Shown in pieces: positions 34,224-42,158 of a stretch of DNA of 64,000 bases. The translations under genes were made by a program, and so were the position numbers. The stretch covers positions 1-64,000 of the forward strand of contig NZ_BILZ01000015.1 in NCBI RefSeq assembly GCF_004000825.1, written 5' to 3'. The notes under the pieces are model-generated. The model did no database searches and was not told where the DNA came from. It saw nothing but the letters and a program-made list of their open reading frames with translations. The stretch comes from Paenibacillus kobensis NBRC 15729 (GTDB lineage Bacteria > Bacillota > Bacilli > Paenibacillales > Paenibacillaceae). Position 1 is the first letter of the stretch. Each line of letters opens with the position of its first letter.

Positions 34224-37200
34224 ATGAGTAAATTAACGGAATGGGCATTTCGTAATCGATCGGCAGTTGCGCTGCTGATCATAATGGCACTGGGGATTGG
34301 CGCGATCAGTTATGCCAGATTGCCGATGGAGTTCTTGCCGAAGATGGATCAGCCGAGTGTAGCGGTAACGGTTATCGCACCAGGCTATGATGCGAAATCG
34401 GTTGAGAAAATGGTTACCGATCCGCTTGAGCAAGCGGTTCAGTTCTCGAAGGGCAAGACCGATATGTTTTCAACAACAGGCAATGGGTACGGCAACATTC
34501 AAGTTTCGTTCGATTCCAAAACGAATATGAAAGAAGCGAAAGCGGAGATCGAACGGAGCGTCAGCGCTGTTCAGCTCCCTGAGCGCGTGATGAAACCGTT
34601 CGTCGTTCAATACGATACATCCATGATTCCAATTGCTTGGCTTGCTGTAACATTTGACGAGAGTATCAGTGATGCAGACAAAGAAGCGAAAATCAATGAT
34701 ATCGAGAAGCAAATCAAACAAATCAAAGGCGCGGGCCAAGTTACGATTGACGGACGTGTTGCCCCAGCAGTGAGTATTACGCCGGACACAGCTAAGCTGG
34801 CAAGCAAAGGCGTTCCGTTCCAAGCCATTATGGGCGTCCTTCAAGGCAGAGGGGAAACGGCTTCGATCGGGGAGCAAAATATCGATGGCGCAGCTGGCAA
34901 TATCAAAGTAAGCGGCGCAATCCAAGATCTTGAGACGCTTCGCAAGTTGCCTGTTGCACCTGGTGTAGCTTTAGGTGATGTAGCGACGGTAGAGTTGTCG
35001 AAGAAGCAAGAAAGCGTTGGCCGCGTTGACGGCAAAGATACACTCATGATTACGGTAGCGAAGTCGGCGACAGCCAATGCCGTGTCCGTGGGCAAAGAGG
35101 TTAATAAGGCAGTGGACAGCATCAACGCTGAGAATAAAGGCGTAGAAGCTTCGGTAATGATCAGCACTTCCGACCAAGTTGTCAATTCGGTTGACAGCAT
35201 GCTGCAGGAAGTATTGTTGGGCGCTTTGTTTGCAACAATCGTTATCCTTGTCTTTATGCGTAATTTTAGAGCAACACTTATTACGATCGTATCGATTCCG
35301 CTTTCCCTCGGCATCACGCTTTACTTGTTGCAGATTAGCGGTATCTCGCTAAATATTATTACGCTTGGCGGCGTTGCCGTTGCAGTAGGTCGATTGGTAG
35401 ACGACAGTATCGTCGTAATCGAGAACATCTATCGAAGAGCACAGAAGGAAGCATTCTCGTTCAAGCTGGTTACCGATGCGACGAAAGAAGTATCGACGGC
35501 AATCACTTCCTCTACACTCGTTACCGTCGCGGTATTCCTTCCGATGGCACTGCTTCGCGGATCGCTGCAGGCGCTCCTTCTGCCATTCGCATTGACGGTC
35601 GGTTACTCGCTCTTGGCATCTCTGCTTGTAGCGCTGACGGTGGTACCGATTCTCAGCGCCGTGCTGCTGCGGAATACGAAACAGAAGGAACATGAAGGCT
35701 CGAAACGTTTTGCTAAATTCCTGGAATGGAACTTGAAACACAAATGGGCGACTATTCTTATCGCAATCGTGCTCTGTGCAGGTTCTATCGCGACTTATAT
35801 CGGTATTCCGAAAGGCGCGATCGATTCTTCGAACGCCGAGCAACTCAACGTGACACTTGAATATCCAAGCGATACGACGGTGGAGAAGGTGCTCGCGAAC
35901 GGCGAGAAGCTCGAAAAGTATTTGACGGATCATCAGTCGGTTGAATGGGTGTATATGCAATACGGCAATAGTGCCGATAACGCTCAATACGGCAATGTTT
36001 CTTCTCCGACACTCGTCACTTATATGTTGAAAGTTAAAAAAGGCGAAGACGCCGAAAAATTGATGGACGAAGCGAAAGCTCAGAAAGCGAATCTTGAAGG
36101 CGGGGACGTTCAAGCTGAAACATTCAGCATGATGGGCGGCAGCAGCGGTTCGAGCGTATTCGTCGACGTCGTAGGTGAAGATCCAGCGAAGCTCGAAACA
36201 GCGGCTACCCAATTGATGGATCAAATCAAATCAGTAGACGGTATTACGAAAGTATCGAGCAATCAGGAACAGAAAAAACCGGTTTATACGTTCGAGGTGG
36301 ACCCGCTTAAAGCACGCGGATCGGATGTCGCTCAGCAATTGCAAGGCTTGCTGAATCCAATGCCGATTGGCACGATTTTGCTTGACGGACATGAATCGAC
36401 GGTTACGTTGCAGCCGACCATTAAGGCGGACTCGGAGCAAAGCCTGAACGGACTGACGGTAGCGACCGATAATGGCCCAACTGCAATTACGAGCATTGCT
36501 AAGCTTGTGAAGACGGAAGAACCAAGCTTGTATTATCATAAAGACGGCAAACCTTATGTACGTGTAACGGCTCAAGCTGACCCAGCTAAACTGTCCGTCG
36601 TCGGCAGCGAAATTAAGAAAAAGGCAGATGCACTTACACTGCCTGACGATGTTAAGGTGATTGTAGGCGGTGCATCCGTCGATCAATCGGGTGATTTCGC
36701 AGACATGGGTATGACGGCTCTGATCGCAATCGGCATCGTGTATCTCATCATGGTACTGACGTTCAAGACGCTGCGTGCACCGCTTGCTATCTTGTTCTCC
36801 TTGCCGCTCGCATCGATCGGTGCAGTCATCGGTCTGCTCGTGGCAAACGTAACGCCTGACATTACGGCAATCTTCGGTGCTCTAATGCTCATAGGTATAG
36901 TCGTCACGAACGCAATCGTCCTTATCGACCGCGTGAAACAGAACGAGAAAACGATGAGCATCCGGGAAGCTTTGATCGAAGCGGCGACGACTCGTATGCG
37001 TCCGATCATCATGACGGCCATCGCTACCGTTTCCGCGATGCTGCCTCTGCTGTTCGGTTCACACGAAAGCGGAAGCATCGTCTCGCAAAGCCTTGCCATC
37101 GTCGTAATCGGCGGTTTGACTGCTGCAACGCTGTTGACGCTGATCGTAGTACCGTGTGTCTACGAACTGTTCTTCTTCCGCAAATCGCGCAAGCAGCGCA

Positions 37201-37253
37201 GAAATTCAGCTGCAACCGCACAACAACAAATCAAGAACGCAGTCGTTCAATAG
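34224..37253 (+). CDS. RND-family efflux pump, SwrC/YerP-like
   Basis: A proton-driven RND exporter, 1009 residues, near the normal length. Twelve membrane helices: one at 12-32, five at about 330-470, one near 510, five at about 830-980, with two large outer domains between. The proton-relay Asp pair is present in helix 4 (GRLVDDSIVVIENIYRR, about 392). B. subtilis SwrC gives surfactin resistance and helps swarming; the same role is possible here. AAAGGAG precedes the ATG by twelve bases. The gene is divergent from the ABC-TetR operon and shares its operator region. No separate adaptor is nearby, as usual in Gram-positives. Confidence 0.95.
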   Translation: MSKLTEWAFRNRSAVALLIIMALGIGAISYARLPMEFLPKMDQPSVAVTVIAPGYDAKSVEKMVTDPLEQAVQFSKGKTDMFSTTGNGYGNIQVSFDSKTNMKEAKAEIERSVSAVQLPERVMKPFVVQYDTSMIPIAWLAVTFDESISDADKEAKINDIEKQIKQIKGAGQVTIDGRVAPAVSITPDTAKLASKGVPFQAIMGVLQGRGETASIGEQNIDGAAGNIKVSGAIQDLETLRKLPVAPGVALGDVATVELSKKQESVGRVDGKDTLMITVAKSATANAVSVGKEVNKAVDSINAENKGVEASVMISTSDQVVNSVDSMLQEVLLGALFATIVILVFMRNFRATLITIVSIPLSLGITLYLLQISGISLNIITLGGVAVAVGRLVDDSIVVIENIYRRAQKEAFSFKLVTDATKEVSTAITSSTLVTVAVFLPMALLRGSLQALLLPFALTVGYSLLASLLVALTVVPILSAVLLRNTKQKEHEGSKRFAKFLEWNLKHKWATILIAIVLCAGSIATYIGIPKGAIDSSNAEQLNVTLEYPSDTTVEKVLANGEKLEKYLTDHQSVEWVYMQYGNSADNAQYGNVSSPTLVTYMLKVKKGEDAEKLMDEAKAQKANLEGGDVQAETFSMMGGSSGSSVFVDVVGEDPAKLETAATQLMDQIKSVDGITKVSSNQEQKKPVYTFEVDPLKARGSDVAQQLQGLLNPMPIGTILLDGHESTVTLQPTIKADSEQSLNGLTVATDNGPTAITSIAKLVKTEEPSLYYHKDGKPYVRVTAQADPAKLSVVGSEIKKKADALTLPDDVKVIVGGASVDQSGDFADMGMTALIAIGIVYLIMVLTFKTLRAPLAILFSLPLASIGAVIGLLVANVTPDITAIFGALMLIGIVVTNAIVLIDRVKQNEKTMSIREALIEAATTRMRPIIMTAIATVSAMLPLLFGSHESGSIVSQSLAIVVIGGLTAATLLTLIVVPCVYELFFFRKSRKQRRNSAATAQQQIKNAVVQ

Positions 37254-37270
37254 AGATTGACCTGACTGGC

Positions 37271-37313
37271 GCCGCCGTCCCATCGAGTAAGATGGGGCGG
37301 CTTTATTTTTTTA
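37271..37313 (+). terminator. Terminator after the RND gene
   Basis: GCCGCCGTCCCATC pairs with GATGGGGCGGC, followed by TTTATTTTTTT. Confidence 0.9.
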
Positions 37314-37410
37314 GGAACTAGCTCTATGGCGCGGTCGGTTGGTATCACATTCTTTTGATTACTTCTTTTGTTTGCTTCTTTGCTTTACTATCCCGACTAC
37401 TCAGGAATGT

Positions 37411-37683
37411 GAAGAATGAATGGCGGTTGGATATAACTGGAGATACGGAGAATGAATAAGCACGTGGAAATCACGAAGGGTGAGAGTGAAAGTAAGCGGA
37501 GAACGAATAACACGTAGTCGGCAGGCACCTAGAATGCGAAGAATGAATAAGCACGTGGACGTCACCAGGAATTCGGAGAAAGAAAAGTATGTGGGCATTA
37601 CCAGGGATATGGAGAATGAATAAACACGTGGACGTCACCAGGAATTTGGAGAGTGAATAAGTACGTAGATTTCATTGCGTAAG
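37411..37683. repeat. Degenerate tandem repeats, about 37-bp unit, seven copies
   Basis: Copies begin at 37411, 37447, 37498, 37538, 37575, 37611 and 37648. The core is GRAGAATGAATAAGCACGTGG followed by acgtcaccaggaatt; copies 37538 and 37611 match almost fully. Spacing is 36-37 bases except for two longer steps (51 and 40). The 37-base period is not a multiple of three and frames do not stay open, so it is not a coding repeat. Each good unit holds CACGTG and GACGTC. Confidence 0.75.
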
Positions 37684-37978
37684 AACAGGAAAACGACTTT
37701 GAGGCTATGGAAACTGATAGAGTGTAAATGCGAAAGAAAATGGGAGTCACAAACCTATTCCATAATGAAACGCTGCTTGAAGTAATAAAAGAAATGAGAA
37801 AGCATTGCCAAATTAACGGGAAAATAAGCAAAGAGCAGCGAAATAGAAAACCAAAAAAGAAATGAGAACGGTGCTCACAACGGTGAAAGTATCATTTAAC
37901 TTCATCAACGTCTCCTCTAAACACAAAGCCCTACATATGGAGAATTAAGGAGACATGCGGTATCAGCTTCATGATGGG
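37684..37978. other. AT-rich stretch between the repeats and the transposase gene
   Basis: No supported gene. A 45-codon frame (from 37728, rich in Lys) has no ribosome site. TTAAGGAGACATGCGGTAT at 37945-37963 resembles, in inverted orientation, the TTAAGGAGAGTGCGATAT around the transposase start at 38870-38888. Confidence 0.4.
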
Positions 37979-38872
37979 TTAGCTTGCTCGGGGTAGTTGA
38001 TACTTAGCGAGTAAGGAACGGGAGGTAACCGTTGTTTTGACATGAGTGCATAAATGGAACAAACGGGCCAGCCCCATATGGGGATGCTGTTGCATGTTAT
38101 ACCGGAAGCTGAATTCGTTGGCGTAGGCTTGCAAATATTTGCGTCCGAGGCCATGGAAAGAGGAGCTTGCCCAGTTGTTAAACTCCGCAATACAGCGAAC
38201 TAATGGACGACAACGGGACATATGCAGCCTATATCGGACAGATTGGACGTTCGCCGCATTGGGAGAGACATTGCGAGCTATGAACAGTTGCTCACCCGTC
38301 TGTCGAATATGGCCATTGTGATTAATATGCTCTGTGTCCATAATGGTAAGCCGCAGTTCAGTTACGTTGTTGAAGTCCACTAAGGAACCGGCGGCTAGAA
38401 GCGGATGCCTGCGAGCGTCTTTCTCTGTATAAGGATTAAAAGGATTGCCATAAGCGCCGCCTTGGACGCGAACGACTCCATCCAGAAGTGTATGATGATC
38501 CGGTTGGTCGAGTGCATCGCGAAGCTTATGCAGCATAAGCCATGCAGTCTTATAGGTTACTTGAATGAGCTGACTCAAGCTGTATGCGTTGATGCTGCTT
38601 CCAGAGCGGGACAACAAATAGATTGCAGCAAACCAGCGGCGCAGAGTCGTTCTGCTCTTTTCCATTACAGTGCCCGTCGTCAAGGAGTGGTGATGCTTGC
38701 AGCGGGAGCATTCATACAGAGGCAGTCTGCGAGTCATGATGGAATAAGCTTTCGTATTCCCGCAGCAGGAACAGCGAAAGCCGTGCGGCCATTTCAGTTG
38801 ATACAAATAATTCGAACAAATATCTTCACTATGAAAATAAGCTTCGAATTCATCAAGAGAAGCAAATGACAT
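37979..38872 (-). CDS. IS1595-family (ISXO2-like) transposase, divergent core
   Basis: 297 residues. The N-terminal zinc ribbon (CSCCG ... YECSRCKH, about residues 34-60), the TTGTVMEKSRTTLRRWFAAIYLL segment in parts, and YKTAWLMLHKLRDAL are standard for IS1595 transposases; the end region FNNWASSSFHGLGRKYLQAY and NEFSFRYN also fits. Between them, the expected catalytic V-D-E-x-Y-x-G-G reads VRVQGGAYG, lacking the first acidic pair, and no later TDxW-like motif is seen. It may be inactive as a transposase or reused. TTAAGGAGAG is the ribosome site. The promoter holds a LexA box. Confidence 0.8.
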   Translation of the reverse strand: MSFASLDEFEAYFHSEDICSNYLYQLKWPHGFRCSCCGNTKAYSIMTRRLPLYECSRCKHHHSLTTGTVMEKSRTTLRRWFAAIYLLSRSGSSINAYSLSQLIQVTYKTAWLMLHKLRDALDQPDHHTLLDGVVRVQGGAYGNPFNPYTEKDARRHPLLAAGSLVDFNNVTELRLTIMDTEHINHNGHIRQTGEQLFIARNVSPNAANVQSVRYRLHMSRCRPLVRCIAEFNNWASSSFHGLGRKYLQAYANEFSFRYNMQQHPHMGLARLFHLCTHVKTTVTSRSLLAKYQLPRAS

Positions 38873-38924
38873 ATCGCACTCTCCTTAAAATGTCTCAATA
38901 AACAGGAACAAATATTCTTATTTT

Positions 38925-38953
38925 ATTATATCGAACATATGTTCTGTTTTCAA
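38925..38953 (-). promoter_or_regulatory. Sigma-A promoter with SOS (LexA) box in the spacer
   Basis: On the minus strand TTGAAA (38948-38953) and TATAAT (38925-38930) are 17 bases apart. Inside the spacer lies GAACATATGTTC, extended to CGAACATATGTTCT (38932-38945 on the plus strand), which fits the B. subtilis LexA consensus CGAACRNRYGTTYG at all but the last base. A weaker GAACAAATATTC at 38906-38917 sits over the predicted start. Transcription would begin near 38918, 46 bases before the transposase start codon. Confidence 0.75.
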
Positions 38954-39387
38954 TGTTTTTTCGAAAAATAAATGAATAATCTTTCATACCCTTTTGCGAT
39001 GACATTATTGATTAGTTCAATGATTCAGGAACGGGGTATTACGACTTATTCCTGAGCGGTGAGTTGAGAATAAGCTTGCAAACAGACTATATGGGAAGTA
39101 TTGATTTACAATAAATGTAAGTAACTACGGACCCAACCTGAGCAGAAGGGATAGTGGAGCAAAGAACTGAACTAGAGCTTGAGCTAGGGCAAGAGCAAGA
39201 GCAAGAGGGAGTATTAAGGGAAGAGTGATCTAGGAAGCATGGAGTAGTGGAGAGAAGGGAGGCAATTGAGTCGCGGGAAGGAAAGGACTTTAAGCAAATA
39301 AGACCGTTTGGAGAAGGGGAATGTCAACTGATATGAGAAGACGCAAATGATTTGCAGATATTTGTAATTTCAAATGCTATTCGAGAT
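38954..39387. other. Non-coding, purine-rich stretch
   Basis: No gene is seen. From about 39155 to 39290 the plus strand is strongly purine-rich, with a short GCAAGA repeat run near 39190-39210. This resembles decayed sequence. Confidence 0.4.
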
Positions 39388-39428
39388 AAAAAAAGACCAT
39401 TTCGAGTGAGATCGGAATGGTCTTTTTT
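39388..39428. terminator. Terminator after the DUF1054 gene
   Basis: AAAAAAAGACCATTTCG pairs with CGGAATGGTCTTTTTT; A- and T-runs on both sides. Confidence 0.9.
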
Positions 39429-39432
39429 CTGT

Positions 39433-40101
39433 TTAGCCTTGGCTTGTTGCGAGACGGTACAGAGGCATTAACGTCTCGAATGTTTGCTGAGCGGTCCGCA
39501 GGAGCGCCTCGCCGTCGCTTACGGCAGGGTCGTTCGGCTGAAGGTGGCGGCCAATCAGCAGTTCTGCGGATTTGACGTCGCGGAAGCGAACCAGCGCGGT
39601 ACGCCAGTCGTCTGTGTCCATACCGGATACAGGCGTCGAGTCTTTCTTCATATGATCCAGCGAAATGACGTAATCGTCAGGTACGGTGCGGATGACCGTA
39701 TCCAGTTCGTTAAGCAGCGTGGCTGCGACGTTTGATTTAGACGGAAGTTCGTAGATAAAGGCGAGCCACATAAACAGATGGTCTTCGAACAAACCGAGTT
39801 GAAAATGTGGATGCGCTTTATAGCCCCGCTTATTCTCGCACAATGCGAGCCAAGTGTCTTTGGGAGGGTTGACGGTTCTGCGGGCGTGCTTGGCAACATG
39901 AAGGAATAGCTCGCCTCCAACTGACGGAGCGAGCTCGGCTGTCAGCTGCTCTCCGAGCGCTTGGAATTTAGGACGAATCTGGGATTGAATAGCGGCCATA
40001 CGCTGCTCAAGTCCATCTATCGTAAATACCGCAAAGTCGTTGGCAAGAAAACCTGCGTCGTGAACTTCGATGGAAGCAGGCGTAGTTGGTGTAAGTGTCA
40101 T
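39433..40101 (-). CDS. DUF1054 (YktB) family protein
   Basis: 222 residues from the ATG about twelve bases after GGAG; a Met nine codons upstream lacks a ribosome site. The family pattern is clear: FTIDGLEQRMAAIQSQIRPKF, VAKHARRTVNPPKDTW, CENKRGYKAHPHFQLGLF and MWLAFIYELPSK. Cytoplasmic, function unknown. It begins 35 bases after the response regulator gene and may be read with it, although a link in function is not apparent. Confidence 0.92.
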   Translation of the reverse strand: MTLTPTTPASIEVHDAGFLANDFAVFTIDGLEQRMAAIQSQIRPKFQALGEQLTAELAPSVGGELFLHVAKHARRTVNPPKDTWLALCENKRGYKAHPHFQLGLFEDHLFMWLAFIYELPSKSNVAATLLNELDTVIRTVPDDYVISLDHMKKDSTPVSGMDTDDWRTALVRFRDVKSAELLIGRHLQPNDPAVSDGEALLRTAQQTFETLMPLYRLATSQG

Positions 40102-40135
40102 GTTTGATATGTCGCTCCTAACTTTCATAACTTGA

Positions 40136-40819
40136 TTAAGGTAACTTCAAATAAAAGATAGCGATTTGGGTTCGGTCGCGCAGTTCCAGTTTGTCCAGTA
40201 TTTCAGAAATGTAGTTTTTGACTGTCCCTTCGCTCAAAAATAGTGCTGCGGCAATCTCTTTGTTCGATAACCCATCCGCTATATGGCGGACGATCGTTTG
40301 CTCTGCGCCTGTTAGTCCAAATGAGCTCAAATCACGCACGCGATCGGGTGGATTTATTGGTTGCGCGCCCCCGGTGCCCGTTTTGGATTCATTAGCAGGC
40401 GAGGATTGAATCATGCCCGCTAGTTTGCGAGCAACGTCGGGATGAATGAGAAGAGAGCCTTCGAACACGGTTTTAATGCCGCTGACAATACGGCTCGGCG
40501 GGACGTTCTTGAGAAGGTACCCGTTGGCCCCGTGCTGAATCGCCGCCGCAATGTACTCATCATCGTCGAACGTCGTCAGAACGAGTACGGCAGGAGCGGG
40601 AGTCAGCGATTTGATAAGCCGCGTTCCTTCAACTCCGTCGCAGCCAGGCATGCGCATATCCATAAGTACGACATCAACATGGTTAGCGGATGCGAATTCG
40701 TACGCTTCCTTGCCATCTTTGCACGTTCCGGCAACCGTCAGGTCTGGATCCAGCCCGAGTATGACCTGCATGCTTTCGCGAATGAACGGATCGTCGTCGA
40801 CGATTAATATCGAAATCAT
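40136..40819 (-). CDS. NarL/LuxR-type response regulator
   Basis: 227 residues. Receiver domain with VDDD, phosphorylation site Asp54 in VLMDMRMPG, Thr in LTTFDDDEY and Lys in LLKNVPP; C-terminal LuxR helix-turn-helix (about 160-222) with GAEQTIVRHIADGLSNKEIA and SEGTVKNYISEILDKL. It follows its kinase gene by 23 bases. Likely target: the divergent ABC genes from 42159 through the palindrome at 42053-42070. Resembles B. subtilis LnrK (YfiK). Confidence 0.94.
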   Translation of the reverse strand: MISILIVDDDPFIRESMQVILGLDPDLTVAGTCKDGKEAYEFASANHVDVVLMDMRMPGCDGVEGTRLIKSLTPAPAVLVLTTFDDDEYIAAAIQHGANGYLLKNVPPSRIVSGIKTVFEGSLLIHPDVARKLAGMIQSSPANESKTGTGGAQPINPPDRVRDLSSFGLTGAEQTIVRHIADGLSNKEIAAALFLSEGTVKNYISEILDKLELRDRTQIAIFYLKLP

Positions 40820-40842
40820 TGATTAGCCAACTTTCTATGAAT

Positions 40843-41988
40843 TTATCCGGCCGTTTCCTGTAAGGCAGGCAGCCAGGTCGTAACGGAAAAGCGTTGACCG
40901 TTCTGCCAATCGCAATCGATTACGCCGCCGACAAGCGCTGCTCTTTCGATCATGCCGCGCATCCCAAGGCCATTCGTGACAGGGCCCTCTGGCATGCGTC
41001 CGTTATTCGCGATGATGAGTGCCGTTCCGTCTTTGCGGTAATCGACAACGACCGTAACTTCCGTTGCTCCCCCATGGCGCATAGCATTCGTAATTGCTTC
41101 TTGAGCGTTCCGGTACAGTACATATTCCATACTTGGATAGAGAGCATGCGGTTCTCCTGCATAGGAGAGAAATACGCTGATTCCGAGCGACGAGCTTGCT
41201 TCATTCACCAGCTTCTCCATTGAATAGACACGGCTGTCCGCATCCGATGCGGACAGCTTGCGGACGGTATGGCGCATCCGTTCCATACTGATTTGAAGCT
41301 GGTCGCGTATTTGCTCCACCGTATGGCGTGCCCGCCCTGTATCGGCATCGAATAAATGAAGTGCGGCCTCGGCCATCATTTTGACCCGTATCAGCTGGTG
41401 GCCAAGATCGTCATGAATATCTCTTGCGATCCGGTTTCGTTCCTCTGTCTGAGCGTACAATTCGATCTGTGCTGCATAGTCGAGCAATCGGCGCCGGACC
41501 GCTTCAAGTTCTTCGTGTTGATTCGCGAGCTTGTCGTACAACTGCTCGGTACGTTCGCGCCGGTCGGCTAACTGCCTTGCTGCGATCAATACGGCTGCTA
41601 ACATCAGCCATAGCAGTCCATCGGATACTTTCAGTTCCGTCGCTCTCTGATCTAATGCAGTAATCTGAATAGCCAAGCCGCCGATTGTCCATAAGATGAG
41701 TGCGCTTGGAGGCAGCGATAGAGAGAAGACTGCAATCAATGTCGAGTAGGGGAGCAGGTGCAGGAAGCCCCCCCATTCATAAGACATTGCTCCGAATCCA
41801 ATCAGCTCGGCTATAGCAATGGGCACGGTGAAGCGCGGGAATTGCTCGCTAGTTCTTGCAGCAAGCAGAGCCAGCAGGACACAAATGATGAATGTGCTGG
41901 TGGATATTTCGATCGGGCGAATCAATAAGGTTGCTACAGCCGGAATGATGATGAACAAGTGGCGCAACCATCTCATGAGCAGCGTCAT
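40843..41988 (-). CDS. Sensor histidine kinase, HisKA_3 type (LnrJ-like)
   Basis: 381 residues. Four or more membrane helices fill residues 10-140 with almost no outer domain, the layout of intramembrane sensors. A coiled linker leads to the HisKA_3 region with phospho-accepting His192 (EERNRIARDIHDDLGHQL), then the ATPase with NAQEAITNAMRHG and NNGRMPEGPVTNGLGMRGM. AGGGAG is the ribosome site. Paired with the regulator gene; resembles LnrJ (YfiJ) in layout. Confidence 0.94.
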   Translation of the reverse strand: MTLLMRWLRHLFIIIPAVATLLIRPIEISTSTFIICVLLALLAARTSEQFPRFTVPIAIAELIGFGAMSYEWGGFLHLLPYSTLIAVFSLSLPPSALILWTIGGLAIQITALDQRATELKVSDGLLWLMLAAVLIAARQLADRRERTEQLYDKLANQHEELEAVRRRLLDYAAQIELYAQTEERNRIARDIHDDLGHQLIRVKMMAEAALHLFDADTGRARHTVEQIRDQLQISMERMRHTVRKLSASDADSRVYSMEKLVNEASSSLGISVFLSYAGEPHALYPSMEYVLYRNAQEAITNAMRHGGATEVTVVVDYRKDGTALIIANNGRMPEGPVTNGLGMRGMIERAALVGGVIDCDWQNGQRFSVTTWLPALQETAG

Positions 41989-42018
41989 GCTATGAACTCC
42001 CTAAAATTGTTTTGTTAC

Positions 42019-42046
42019 ATTATACCACAGCGGTTTCGCCTGTCGG
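42019..42046 (-). promoter_or_regulatory. Promoter of the kinase-regulator genes
   Basis: On the minus strand an extended -10 box TGGTATAAT (TATAAT at 42019-42024) has CCGACA 16 bases upstream. Confidence 0.55.
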
Positions 42047-42052
42047 CTCATA

Positions 42053-42084
42053 AAATGACTTTTGTCATTTCCATCAAATGACTT
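42053..42084. promoter_or_regulatory. Candidate operator of the NarL-type regulator
   Basis: AAATGAC TTTT GTCATTT (42053-42070) is a perfect 7-base inverted repeat; a third half site AAATGACTT follows at 42076-42084. It lies between the divergent kinase-regulator and ABC genes, about 65 bases upstream of the likely ABC transcript start. Confidence 0.6.
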
Positions 42085-42114
42085 TCGAGACCTGCGGCAA
42101 TGAAACGGAAGACT

Positions 42115-42120
42115 TACAAT
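42115..42120 (+). promoter_or_regulatory. -10 box of the LnrLMN-like operon
   Basis: TACAAT; the -35 position 17 bases upstream (CTGCGG) is poor, which fits an activator-dependent promoter. Confidence 0.45.
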
Positions 42121-42158
42121 AAAGTCAATGAATGAGATATCGAGAGGATGAAAAATAA

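Noticed and set aside
37411-37683. CRISPR array
   Set aside because: Units follow each other without unique spacers, are degenerate, and no cas genes are near.
37401-37831. Two leftward frames with repeated VxxxIHSPY-like peptides
   Set aside because: They are translations of the 37-bp tandem repeats; the period breaks the frame and there is no ribosome site.
39155-39290. Purine-rich tract as a coding or structural element
   Set aside because: No frame, ribosome site or clear repeat beyond a few GCAAGA units; likely decayed sequence.
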